This document shows positions 36,230 to 47,487 of a DNA stretch of 64,000 nucleotides, piece by piece. A model generated the notes under the pieces. The model saw only the letters and a list, made by a program, of their open reading frames with translations, was not told the origin of the DNA and did not search any database. The position numbers were made by a program, and so were the translations under genes. Source of the DNA: Stenogyne calaminthoides (taxonomy: Eukaryota > Streptophyta > Magnoliopsida > Lamiales > Lamiaceae); contig JBBCBC010000001.1 in NCBI GenBank assembly GCA_037126765.1, forward strand, positions 19,300,622 through 19,364,621. Direction: 5' to 3'. Numbering within the stretch: position 1 is the stretch's first letter; every line of letters begins with the position of its first letter.

Positions 36230-36378
36230 TCCAAATCTTTCTCAGAAAACTTCTTTCCACTACTTCGTCTTCTCAAAGCTCTTAAAAGATCAAAACTTTC
36301 AAAATCTTCAGAAAATTACCTTCAAAATCAATTGATTCCATTTTTTTGCGATCTCTCAATCTTACGAATCAATTTCTG

Positions 36379-36571
36379 GTAATTTCTCGTTTAAATATTG
36401 CATGATTTCAATTTCTCTCTGGTAACTAGGTTTACAAGTTGTGATGCTGTGTTTCTGTAATTTATATTCTATCTATACGCTTACTTGCAAAATTGATGCT
36501 AAGATTACTGGTTTGACTGATTTTATTAAAATATCTTACTCAAACTAAACATCAATTTGCATATCGTACAG
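36379..36571 (+). other. Putative 5'-leader intron of ORF3 (193 bp)
   Basis: Donor TCTG/GTAATTTC at 36379 and acceptor CATATCGTACAG ending at 36571, two bases before the ORF3 ATG at 36574. A CTTACTCAAAC/AACTAAAC stretch near the acceptor could hold the branch point. The interior is T-rich. Copy 2 keeps both splice signals with a 200-bp intron (52803-53002). No transcript evidence is available here. Confidence 0.55.
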
Positions 36572-36573
36572 AA

Positions 36574-39500
36574 ATGGCATATCTTGTTCCATGACCGGGC
36601 CAAGGGAAAAAGTTCTGTAACTTTGCATCGATGAAGAAAGACATCATTGATGAGAAGTATGTAGTATTCACAATCACCTCAGATCCTGAATCGCTGGAAA
36701 TTCTGGAGTGCTTGCGAGCATGTGGGCTTGAACGATATTGCTCTACACATCAGAACATCGTCCACACCCATGAAGCCCTGGAGTTTCTATACAATCTACA
36801 GAGAGATGAAGACATTGATCTTGACCGATTTCTTTTCGTTGGTGGATTTGAAGTACGAAAGTGTCGAATGATGATCTCCGAGAGGATCTTCGGTCTAACT
36901 CGAGGAAGCATCAATCCGAGACCTACACCATCGATGTAGGAAAAGGAATTTATTGAAGTCGAAATTTGTTGAGACCAAAGAAACAAGGAGAATACTGACG
37001 AATGTCAAAGCCTCCCTACGAAGAGAAAATATCGCCTTCTCCTTGAGATCGCTTCGGAAGGTGATTATGTGCTCAACTTACGCTTGATCTTTGTCACTTC
37101 CTATAAGATCGGTGTCATGGCCGCAATCATCAAGAAGGCTTCGGATATTGATTGGTTGGATATGGTCAAGGCACGCCTACTGGAAAAGACTTCGGGAAGT
37201 TCGAATCGACCGGAGTAATGAAGTGTGCTTATCTTCCAAGTGCTCCTTCATACACAAAATCTCAATCATTCTGTCAGATAAGCTGCCAAAGAACTATGAA
37301 TGGAATGAGAATGGAGCGAAGATATATCAAGCAAAGCACAAGGCCATATTGGGCAAGAATGAGGCCCTGCCTGGACAATCTGATAAGGATCCTACTCCTT
37401 ATGTGCTCAAACCCAAGGGAGAAAAGAAGGGAAAAGAAAAGGCAACTGCATCTTCTGAAGTGCAGGAAAAGACCATTCCAGAGAAGAGGATGAAGAGGAA
37501 GGATCTGGCCAAGAAACTAGATGCTCAGCGGAAACGTCAAAAGAGAGTCACATCTCCTCCCGAAGATCGCTCCAAAGTTCTGCTTTCGGCAAGTTCAGAG
37601 AAGCGGAGGATCCGATTCAGGTGGAATCGAAAAAGCGGATAGCATCGACTCGAGCACACACTATCATAGAAGTAAGGGATGAGCAGATGATCGAAGCAGA
37701 AGGAGAGAAATCTGTCAGAGGGATAGAAGTGGAGAAATCTGAGGAAGAATCACCATTTGATTCTCTCCCTCTCACCAAGATCTTCCAGAGAGCAAGATCG
37801 CCTACGCCACTTCCAAATCGCCATCACCCTCTCCTCAAAAATTATCACCACCACCCTCCCCTCATAAAACCTTCTCACCCTCACCCTCAACTATCATATC
37901 ACCCAGATCTCCCACTCCCCCAATCAATGAACCTGTTCAGGAAACTGAACACCCTCAATAAGCTGAAAACGAACCTGAACCACATATATCCTCATCTCAC
38001 TCTCAATCTCCAAACAAGTCACAAGAACCTGAGAGATCTGACAAGTGAGTTTCCATCTATCATAATCCCTTCAATACCAGAACCGTGCTTGCTTCACCTA
38101 TTTCGAAAACCCAATCATATGGATAATGAAGCAACAGATTAAGGAATATCTGCTGGACCTGTGCCCTGAATTGGATCAACATCCTGGCATCCAGCAACAG
38201 ATAGAAGAGATTGTGTTCTGGAGGGATATCAGACTAAAAAACATCGAGGAATTTCTGATCCTCATGACAACTCTGGGATCAGACTTCTTTGTAGACTTGG
38301 AGATGAAGTGCTTGAACAATGCTGGGATTGAAAACGCTGTTGAATTGGCATCTGATGATGATATCAGATGGTTGATTCATGAAAGGTTCGGAATTGCTGA
38401 TAACAGGGAGAAAACTGTTCAACCTCCTACAGATCATGAGTGAGATGCCGATGAACCAAGAATGGGTGTTGCAGATGAGACCCGACTTGGCAAGGCTTCA
38501 ACATCTGACCAGACTGCTATGCTGAGCTCCGATACCCTAGATCTTTATACTGAGAAGATTCAGGATGGGATCAAGGCTACTATTGAAGACAAATTCGCAG
38601 CGCTCACAGCAGATCTGATGAAGTGGTTTGAAGAAGAGCAAACAAAACTGGTTGACAGAGAAAGAAGTCACACAATTGGGATGCATAATGCCATCCTTTC
38701 TGAAGTAATGCAGCTAGTGAATCCTCTTGCCGAGAAGCTCAATCTCCAGTCTGACAAACTCAAAGTTCAGACAGATATGCTCAATCAGACACAGGTACTA
38801 TTGGAAAATGTCTGGGCATCTTTAGAGAAAACTGACAACCACATGGATATGGGTTGGAAACACTTTGTAGCTTCTACAGAACGAGCAAGACAGGACATCA
38901 AATTTGCTCTCAAATGCTTCTTAACTCCTGCACCTTCTGCCACCGTTCAGATCACTCCTCTTGTTGTTGAGGAACTCAGAGAGGAGATCTCACGTCAATT
39001 CATTGCTCTGAACCGCAGGCTGTCCAACCTCTTTGATGAAACCAAAAAGGGGGAAGGACAAGAGAATAAAGAGAAGAAAGAAAAACAGACACAGTTGGTA
39101 ACAATTACATCTCTACCAGAAACCACTGTATCTGACTTGCCAGCCACTCCATCTACTGATCTTGTTGCTGAAGTGAAAGAAACTATGGAGCAACATAGCA
39201 AAGAGATCACTGAGCAGAAGATTGCTCTTTCAGAGGTTATTGCCAGAGTCGAGAAGATTGAAGACTTTTCTTCGTTTTCTTACAGAAAAGAATGGAAACT
39301 GATGACCAGGCCAAGAGCCTTGAACTCGCTAAGAAATTAACTAAAGAAGACGAACAAGATGAACCTGAGAAGACTCTGAGGAGAAAGAAAGGCAAAGGCA
39401 AGATGGTGAAAGCAACTGCGGAAGATCAGAGACAAGGCCAATTATTCTCTACCAAAAGTCAGATGACTCCTGAACAACCTCAAGAGCAAATCAGACAGAG

Positions 39501-40080
39501 AATAAGAGAAGCCGCCATCAAGAAGCAGAAGTTAGCAGAGGCCAAGGGACTAAACATTGCATACATCCGAAGGAAGAGGAAAAACGAAGCTGCAGCAGAG
39601 GAGATTGCTTGGGAGAAAAATGCCCTTCCGGCACCTGTTAAAGACATCCTCTGTGCACGGCTAGATCTGCTTCCAGAATGGGATCAGATCAGAGGAGAAT
39701 GGTTATGTGACGTGTACATCCTGGAGATGATTCCGATTCATCAAAACCAAACAGAAAATGATGATGAATTTCGAAACTTGTTAGAAACGAAGTATCCAGA
39801 TTTCTACCAGACAGTGATAAAGGAAGGGAAGATCATGTCACTAATACCTGAAGCTCCACCCTTTGAACTACTCCTTCCACCTTTAAGGTCCGCATGAAAG
39901 AAGCTGAATCTTGTCAAATTCAAGAATGCCTACTATGGATTTGCTGAAAAAAGAGGGATCCATAGAAGAGAAGATCTGGACAAACTGATGCAAAGGATGT
40001 ACAAGATGTTTGGCATCCCCAAATGTTCAAGTACACCTGAGGAAGACAACTTGGAATCAGATGATAGGTACGTTTTCCAT
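36574..40080 (+). pseudogene. Sire-B copy 1 ORF3 (env-like region, broken)
   Basis: Begins MAYLVP at 36574, then an in-frame TGA (36592) where copy 2 has CGA. Frames 36631-36939, 37091-37642, 37621-38142, 38126-38443, 38462-39340 and 39292-39897 together follow the copy 2 protein: a globular N-terminal region (SDPESLEILECL, EALEFLYNLQ, FGLTRGSIN), a Lys-rich linker, a Pro/Ser-rich zone near 37800-38000, a middle domain (DIRLKNIEEFLILMTTLGSD), a long coiled coil (38500-39250) and a basic C-terminal part (AYIRRKRKNEAAAEEIAWE, GEWLCDVYILEMIPIHQ). It looks like a nucleic-acid-binding or structural protein more than a membrane envelope. I see no clear signal peptide or transmembrane segment. Confidence 0.75.
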
Positions 40081-40251
40081 GTATTCTATAATGCACACAT
40101 GTATTCTATAATGCACACACCTATCTGAATGAAATATTCCATCTCTCGATTCTAAGACAACATCTCATTGTCTTCAAGTATATCTTCGCATTTCATTATC
40201 TGTATTTCTATTCGTGGTATCTATTTTTTACGATTAAGTGTTTTGGTTCCA

Positions 40252-40265
40252 TCAAAAGGGGAAAT
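40252..40265 (+). other. Polypurine tract of Sire-B copy 1
   Basis: AAAAGGGGAAAT directly before the LTR start TGTTGGGAAATTT. Confidence 0.88.
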
Positions 40266-41954
40266 TGTTGGGAAATTTATATTTAAGTTTTGATGGAAGT
40301 TCCAAAACAAAGTTGTAATAGGACCAATCGACACATTGGTGATCGATGACATAGAATCGATTAAGATGACCAAATAAAATGTATAGATAGGCGATGTAAA
40401 GATAGGTCACATATTGAGGGGAACTCAATATGTATAGGTCAGTCGAAGTATCGGATGACCCGGATAAGGTCGATGATCGTAAGGATAAGAACAATTCGGA
40501 AGAAAAGAAGTCAAGATCGGTGAAGACAGAAGACATCAAGACTCGGATGAACTCAAGACTCGGATAAACCTCAAGAATCGATGAACACGAAGAATAAACC
40601 TCAAGACTTCGATAATAAACCTAAAGACTCAAGATGACCGAAGACACTAAGGCTCGAGTCACCAAGATCGAAGACTACCGTAAGACACAAGACCTATATC
40701 ACCGAAATCATATTGTGCTAAGACAATCTGCATCAGAAGACTCACCAAGGTAGATTGATCAGTTATCTGATCAAGTCAGCTCACACCTGGCGTCAACCAA
40801 AATGGTACACCAGACAAGACGAATATTCTACAAAAGGAATATCAATCGTCTAACGGACAAATCAAGTGCCGCCTCAGGCCAAAGAGAAAAGCGACACGCA
40901 CACAAAAAAGAGCCGATAATGCGGATTCGACGATCGATGACATAAACAAATAATCATCATGCCTTCGGCCACGCCGATATTTGGAGCACATCACAATCAT
41001 ATCCTACAACCTACCTAATATAGCCCAAAATTCAAATTGCTCTCCAACGGCTCTTTTATTTCGTGGACTATAAAATGGGATTGCTCGTCAAGTGACACTA
41101 AGGACCAACACATGAACAATTGATCAAAGCGGAACAACATTAACGCAAACTATCAAGAAGCAAAAGCCTTCAGAATCTCCGCTCGAAGAACACCAAATTT
41201 GAAGATTATTCTTAAAGTGTTCATCCCATTGTTCTTAGCTTAGAAATTCTATCCACTAGCATTTTGGCTATCTAAAACACCAGGATAGATTTCCAGTTGG
41301 AACCCTCAAACTTTCTTTACCCAAACTCAAAGTTAGGTTAAGTTTGTCACCGCAAGATTTCGCATCAGGGATTCTAGTTTTCGATTTACGGTTTCGGTTG
41401 AGTGTGAACTCGATAAACATCTGTTGAGTGTTGGACTAACACATAAAACTAAATCCAGTCGGTTAAGTTCGGTTAAGTTCGGTTAAGCAGGTTAAGTTGC
41501 CCCTGTGTTAAGGGAAGAGTGGACGTAAGACGGGTTTCGTCTGAACCACTATAAATCTTGTGTGCATTTACCTGCTCTTTATTGCTTTACACTATTCACA
41601 ATAACCCGGGCTTAAAATTGCATACATATTCTAAGTTAACATCGATGCACACCAAGCAAAATCGATCGATCAAAGTTGACACCTTAGTCACCCCGGTTGA
41701 AAACCCGACCTAAGAATCAATTAATAAAACCGGTTTTTCACATCGGTATTTACAAGCTTCCGCACTCTCGATTAAACGACAGATATCAAACCGACCGCCC
41801 TCGGGCACAAGAAGATTGAACATCACCCAAACCGACTCACTAGCACTCGATCAGTAATCTGCAAATCACACCGATCCAAGACGAAAAAAAAATCGTAAGT
41901 CTATTCCCCCTCCCTCTGAACTTCTGCCCTCACAAAACCCGTTCGGGACCTACA
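40266..41954 (+). repeat. 3' LTR of Sire-B copy 1 (1689 bp)
   Basis: TGTTGGGAAATTT start and GGGACCTACA end. It has a TATAAAAT box at 41069-41076, an eroded array of AACTCAAGACTCGGAT units (40525-40640) matching the clean 18-bp array of copy 2, and a GGTTAAGTTC decamer repeated three to four times at 41460-41500. It carries many CAG-to-CG or CGG changes relative to 47488-49127. Confidence 0.92.
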
Positions 41955-42431
41955 ATATATTCAAGATTTCTTGGAGATCAAGGAAATATTTTCCCACATT
42001 GTTTTTGCCCTAAAAATTCGACCACCTCCACTCTATAAATAGGGGATGATTCTTTCATTCCCAAGTACAATTCCATGTGCTGGAAAAATTAGTAAATCCA
42101 CAAAGGTGGTGCAACATAATTTATTTTCCTTTTGTTAATTGTTCGCAAGCGTCCTACCACCGGATAGTCGAGCAAGGATTAAGGGAATACTTGGGAAGTT
42201 CTTTTGGTGTGTCTAATAAACAAAGTCATTCCCGTCCCAAGAGGTACGTTCACGTAAACTCGTAGAAATTCCGCATGCGTAGGTTTTACGTGAATTGATT
42301 ATATGCATGATTTGTTGTTGGATTATTATTTGAATTAATATAGGATTAATTCATGCTAGTAATAATTATAAGAATTAAATTTGTATTTAAATATTCATCC
42401 CGAATAGATATGTGCAACTTATTCCCCAACA
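41955..42431 (+). repeat. LTR-X copy 2, right fragment
   Basis: Matches 59900-60377 of the solo LTR-X closely, from ATATATTCAAGATTTCTTGG through the TATA box (42034-42041) to the terminal CCCCAACA at 42431. Block U copy 2 follows directly. Confidence 0.88.
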
Positions 42432-45422
42432 GATAGATCCTGGCATATGTAATCCCAACATAGGTCATCTGAGTTCTCACACACTCAATGACAGCAGTGA
42501 CTCAAGGGAACACAGATAAGAACAAATGCAAACAATCAAACATAATATTCTAATAAGTGCAACGCCATATATTTAATATTAAATAAATAATAATATTAAA
42601 TCAATACTTAATATTATCTGAGCATTAAGTCCTTACAATGGATTGTCTCTAAGACACTAACACTAACAAAACCTACAAAAATTATTCTGCAATAGACATT
42701 TCCGTAGACAATTACATTTGTAATTTGAAGTAATTTAGAATTATCTACAAATAAATTTACCTATGAGTTACATTTTCGTAGGCAAATTGTGTGTAGATAA
42801 TTTGAGAATTTTTTTTTTTTTTTAAAGGAGATAATTTGAAGATTTAAAATGTCTATATGATTAGGAAATTTTGTGGGCAAGCCATAAGCAATCCTCACTA
42901 TTTAACAACGAAATTATTTTTATTGAAAATTTCATAGGCATATTGAAAAATCCGTATGCAATTCTCTATTTTCTTATAGCTAGCTAGTGTTAAAAGTATT
43001 TATTAAATTCTAAAATTTTTTAGGGGTATATATGATAGTTCGCAACGAAATTGAGGTGGGGCAATGACTTAAGTGTGCATCCGCCTATGCATGTGTTATT
43101 ACAAGGACATTTGTGTGTACATAAAAATGACAAGTATGTGTTATTTATTTTTACAATAACACATGCATGTTTGCCCTTATAGTAACGCTGAGAGCAAGTT
43201 TTCCCTATTTTGACTTTGCGCGAATATTTAGAAAAATTCAGGGTCCGCTTGGTTGGGGGTAATGGAAGTGGGTAATATGATCACTTCTATTGATGTTGTT
43301 TGGTAGTTTTAATACAAAAATAATAGGAATAGAAATAAGCAATTGATTATTCTCATACATGATACACATTGTTCATGTTCTAACCAAACAATAACAATAC
43401 AATCAATAATTCTTAGTGATTGACCCCTCAATGATACTCATTACCATTACCATTCTCTAGTCACATCAAGTGGGTCCTTAATTTACCCAATTTAACCAAT
43501 GAAGGATCCGTGAATTTTTATCCTCTTCCCAATATAATGTGCACTTATATTTCACGTAAAATATTTAAATCCCGCACATTCTCCATATATGCCTTTCTCC
43601 TTGATGCAACTAATAGAGCATGAAACACTGGTGAAGCACAATCCCTTTGCCCTAGTGCTCCTTTCCTTGCATAATTTCAATTTTTCCGGCCCAACTTCAT
43701 CCTTGGCTATACATATTTCTATATATTTATCATATTAAAACCATCAAATAGGTTAGCAGAAAAATCAATGAAATTAAAAGGAAAAAGGCATTCGTAAAAT
43801 AATTAAGACTAAGGTGCATCGTGCTCTTCATAATGTAAAATTTGTTTATACTGAAACGTGCAACTTGTTTCACGAATATAGGTTGCACGTTTTAGTGTAA
43901 AAAAGTTGCATGTTTCAATGCAACAAGTTGTATATTTTTAAAATAGACTATGAAGTGCATGGTGCACCCGATTCCTAGAAGACTCACTCCAAGATTAATA
44001 TGTTATATATGTTATGAAAATAATGTAATATTAAAAGGGATGTGAAGAGCGAGTGATAAATTAACATATAAAAGATCAAGTATATATAACCTGAACAAAG
44101 GAGAAGAGCCAAGAGTAGAACAATTCTTGAAACAGAAATCATTGTATATATATGTTGAAAAAAATGGAGTATAACAGGAAGGAATAAAATAGTGTTGTGT
44201 ATATATATTGTAATTAGTGAGACTATATGCATGACAAAGTTGCCTGTGTAGATACATTTCAAATAAATTTCAACAAATATGGTTTAAGCCAATAGTTTTC
44301 CTCAGTTATCTCTAATTTATGACAAATAAATGAGTTTAGCATTTTTAGTATATTAATTAATTTGTTTGGGGTCTTTCATGATTGTAGTTTGCACTCAAGA
44401 CATTTAAGTCGTTAAATTAATATAGAATGGGACAATACATATGGCTGAGTTTGAAGATTGGTGTAAGTAGATTAGGGCATAATTAATCTCTAATATATTG
44501 ATTTTTATAGGTTTAATGATATGGATTATATTAGGGCTTTAAAAGAAATAAATTAATTATAAACTTATCTACAAGTTCGAACTTTTATTGATGCGATTTA
44601 TTTCTTTTACAGTATTATAGCATTTGGCTCACACAGAAAGTTCTTTCAAATCAAATACTTGTGAAGCGCGTGTGCCTTTCAAAATATTATTTGGCACAGA
44701 TAAATATAAAATCAAACTTTTGCACATAAATCACTAAACTTATTTTTGTACCAAAATTTTCCAAATTATAACATGTGAAGCGCGTGTGCCTTTCAACAAG
44801 GGTATCTCAATCAAAATGAATTGAGAATTGCACTACACTCACCAATCCAACACTAAAATTACACTTAAATTATGAATATATATATATATAACTGAAATTG
44901 TACCTTATAAATAACCTGACTTTCAAAATATTTTTGTGCAACAACGTATTGGGTTAAATAATGTTGTAGAGTGCAAGTGATGGATAACTGATGTCTATCA
45001 GGCTAGCTGATGTGCGAAAGCCTTTTTAACTCGTGTTGAAAATCCTTTTCTAAATCAACTCAGACACTAAAACAGAAATCAGTAGACTTGATGTAATAAC
45101 TGATCTGATCAACAGACTTGATGTTTTGATGTCAGAGTCAAGCCATTGGCGTATTTGGAGGAGTACGAGCGTGTGTTCAAGCCCAAAGTTTAAGTCTTAA
45201 TTTCTTTCATTTGCATTAATAAAGCTTAGCCCAATTATTATTATTAATGGACCCGTCTGTGGGCCTTTAGGGTTAAGTTATTTGCTACTATTTATTGTTG
45301 CGTTTGAGGTTTGCAGACGGTTGTTGAATTTTGTGATTGATTATGAATTTTTGAGATCTCACCTAGTATACGTAGTATCAAGGTGCTTATCTCCTTCGTT
45401 TCGATATACTTCCGCTACGTCA
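42432..45422 (+). repeat. Block U copy 2 (2991 bp), intact at the Sire-A insertion site
   Basis: Nearly identical to block U copy 1 but with one A unit instead of two, and with the empty Sire-A target site at 44565-44569. It holds MITE-like units at 43241-43476 and 43813-43969, and a shorter (AT)n tract near 44876. It ends CGTCA at 45422. No convincing coding sequence. Confidence 0.88.
43813..43969. mobile_element. MITE-like foldback element, second copy
   Basis: Same 157-bp unit as 12262-12418, with left repeat GGTGCATCGTGCTCTTCATA and a right inverse repeat ending GGTGCACCC. It was duplicated as part of block U rather than inserted separately. Confidence 0.6.
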
Positions 45423-45937
45423 TGTTTGTGTTACGAGCACGAAGGGATTGATGGAAGACAAGGGGGGCGTGCTTAGGGTTTCTGATGAAGAAGAAGCAAA
45501 AGAGGAAAAGTCAAAGGGTTTGGGAGCTAAACTTTGTTTGAATGATATGTGGATTACAGCTGGAGTGAACCACGGTTTGCTTATGGACAAAGGGATGCCT
45601 ATTGGGCCTAATTCAGATGGCCCAAGTAACTAATTAAGCAGATTGGGCCTTTATTTATTTAATGGTCCTGCTACTCTTATTTTAATTACAGTCCTTTATG
45701 TTTTAAAAATTGCAAGAAGGGGTGGTCCCCACAGTTTGTTACAACAGCGGCCGATGCCAAGCATATGGAATATCAGAAAATTAGTCCCAATTTCTCTCTC
45801 TCTCTCTCTTTACACTCACCCTAATCTTCAAATCTTCATATTCAGATTCAATCTACCTTACATTCTGCATATACATTTATTCCCAGAAAATCCCAAACAA
45901 ATACCAAAAATTACAAAAAAATATAAAAAATGTAACA
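45423..45937 (+). repeat. Probable 5' LTR of Ty3 element 2 (515 bp)
   Basis: Begins TGTTTGTGTTACGAGC and ends TGTAACA two bases before a primer site. It contains a (CT)n tract near 45796-45811 and a TTACAGTCC-like T/A-rich promoter zone. The left boundary coincides exactly with the end of block U and is less certain than the right. The frame 45448-45633 has no recognisable domain. Confidence 0.6.
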
Positions 45938-45939
45938 TT

Positions 45940-45954
45940 TGGTATTCCAGAGCC
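45940..45954 (+). other. Primer binding site of Ty3 element 2
   Basis: TGGTATTCCAGAGCC, a Met-tRNA-type site (TGGTATCAGAGC with an inserted pair), 11 bases before the gag ATG. Confidence 0.75.
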
Positions 45955-45964
45955 AGGTTTGATC

Positions 45965-47133
45965 ATGGCCGAGGGAACGCGCTTCAAGGACCTGCAAGAA
46001 TCACACAAAAAGATGAAATTATTAATTCAAACGGAAGCTATGAAGCTGGAAGCAGTAGAGGGGAAGCTAACAGACAATATGCAAGGTTTAACAACTAAGA
46101 TAGAGGAGAAATTTGATCTTATGACTAACACTTTGGCAGCTATGCAGTTACAATTGTTGAATAAGAAAAAAGGCAAGGGTCACAATGAAGGGCCTTCTAT
46201 TTTGGGGAGTCCTAACTATGGATCTGGTGGTGGAGGGCCTAACTATGGACCTGCTGGTGGAGGGCTTACCTTTGGATCTGCTGGTGGGGGATCATCTTAT
46301 CCGTATCAGGAATCTCCAAGGAAGTTAACAGATGGTACCCAATTTCACAACCCAGTACCTAAGATTGAATTCCCTAGGTTTGATGGCTCTAAACCTAGGT
46401 TGTGGGTACTGAGATCCAATGGGTATTTTAAACTTATGCCCAATATGACTGATCAACAGAAAATTACTTTGGCTACTATCCATTTTGAGGGTAAAGCAGC
46501 ACTATGGGTTCAGAATTTCAATCAGGGAAATGTGGAATTAACTTGGGCACAATTTTTGGTTATTCTCTCAACTAGATTTGAGGAGATTAAGGACTCTACA
46601 GTGATTTCTGAGTTTAACAAACTCAAACAAACTGGTAGCTATGAAGATTATGTTGATAAGTATGAAGAACTGAAAGCTTGTATGCTGGTAGTTACTGGGG
46701 ATGTATTCTCAGAAACTTACTTTGTGGCAAGTGTCATTGGAGGACTTAATGAAGAGCTACAAGCAACAATAGCCATGTTTGAACCTACCACACTTCAACA
46801 TGCTATTAAATTGGGCAGGAAGCAAGATCAGGCTACTGCTGCACTAACTAGAAAACCTAAGCCCTATTCAAGGGTTTCTAATCCTAACCCTAACCCTAAC
46901 CCTAACCCTAACCCTAACCCTAACTCTAACTCTAACTCTAATTTTATGCAGTGAAAGAAGGGTGATGCTACTGGGGGCCCTACCAGTAAAGGGAAACCAC
47001 ATTTCAAGGTCTTATCTCCTACAGAGATGGCAGCTAGGAGGGAGAAGGGATTATGTTACAATTGTGATGAACCTTTTGTTCATGGGCACAAATGCAAACA
47101 GAGAATTTCATACATGATTATGGCTGAAGAATA
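45965..47133 (+). pseudogene. Ty3/gypsy gag of element 2 (nearly intact)
   Basis: The ATG at 45965 (MAEGTRFKDLQESHKKMK) opens a coiled-coil N-terminus, then a Gly-rich linker (SPNYGSGGGGPNYGPAG). The gag core runs IEFPRFDGSKPRLWVLRSNG to WAQFLVILSTRFEE and LKQTGSYEDYVDKYEELK. An Asn-Pro/Asn-Ser dipeptide repeat at 46883-46940 is followed by a TGA at 46952-46954 and then, in frame, a zinc knuckle CYNCDEPFVHGHKC at 47054-47095. It is a chromovirus-like capsid/nucleocapsid. Apart from that TGA, and a TAG near 47132 before protease, the frame is open. It was left incomplete when Sire-B copy 2 inserted downstream. Confidence 0.85.
46883..46934 (+). repeat. Telomere-like (CCTAAC)n tract inside gag
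   Basis: About six CCTAAC hexamers followed by three CTCTAA-type variants, read in frame as Asn-Pro then Asn-Ser dipeptides. The complementary strand reads TTAGGG repeats. It is a coding microsatellite, not a telomere. Confidence 0.85.
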
Positions 47134-47203
47134 GGAAGATACTCAATCCTTCCCTTCTCCTACCACTGAAGGGGAAGAACAGGTTGTTTATGGGGCTGAC
47201 ATC

Positions 47204-47487
47204 ATGGAAGAGGTCCAGATGTCACTAAATACTCTAAGTGGTGAAGATGGAGTTACTACTATGAGGCTTTTTGGGGAGTTTGAGCACCACAAACTCCACA
47301 TTCTCATAGACTCAGGTAGCACCCTGAGTTTTATACAAAAGGCTACAGCTAAAAGGCTCAAATGCCCTTTGAGTGATGCTAAACCAATACTAGTGAAGGT
47401 TGCTAATGGGCAAAGATTGGTCAGCTCACAACAAGTGAACCCTTTCACTTGGAACATGCAGGGTCATCAATTCACCTACCCACTACT
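47204..47487 (+). pseudogene. Ty3/gypsy aspartic protease of element 2 (cut by insertion)
   Basis: Retropepsin-type domain. LHILIDSGSTLSFIQ holds the catalytic Asp-Ser-Gly near 47309-47317, followed by ATAKRLKCPL and VKVANGQRL. The frame reaches QGHQFTYPL at 47487 and then passes into Sire-B LTR sequence. The protein is therefore truncated and RT, RNase H and integrase of this element are not in the window. Confidence 0.87.

Larger units (their letters stand above)
34131..41954 (+). mobile_element. Sire-B copy 1, 5'-truncated Sirevirus-like copia element
   Basis: Only the 3' half remains: pol tail (34131-34345), repeats, an antisense ORF block, a divergent promoter region, ORF3 with a leader intron, polypurine tract and a complete 3' LTR. 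It is homologous, inverted, to 47488-55140. Gag and most of pol are absent. The right LTR end abuts LTR-X sequence at 41955. Confidence 0.88.

Noticed and set aside
36574..40080. ORF3 as an ordinary host gene
   Set aside because: Present twice in inverted orientation, each time between a copia pol and a 3' LTR with polypurine tract, so it belongs to the element now, whatever its origin.
45448..45633. Possible host exon (frame with acidic residues)
   Set aside because: No splice signals or domain, and it lies inside the probable LTR of Ty3 element 2.
46883..46934. True telomere or chromosome end
   Set aside because: Only about 52 bp, in frame within a gag gene, with coding sequence on both sides.
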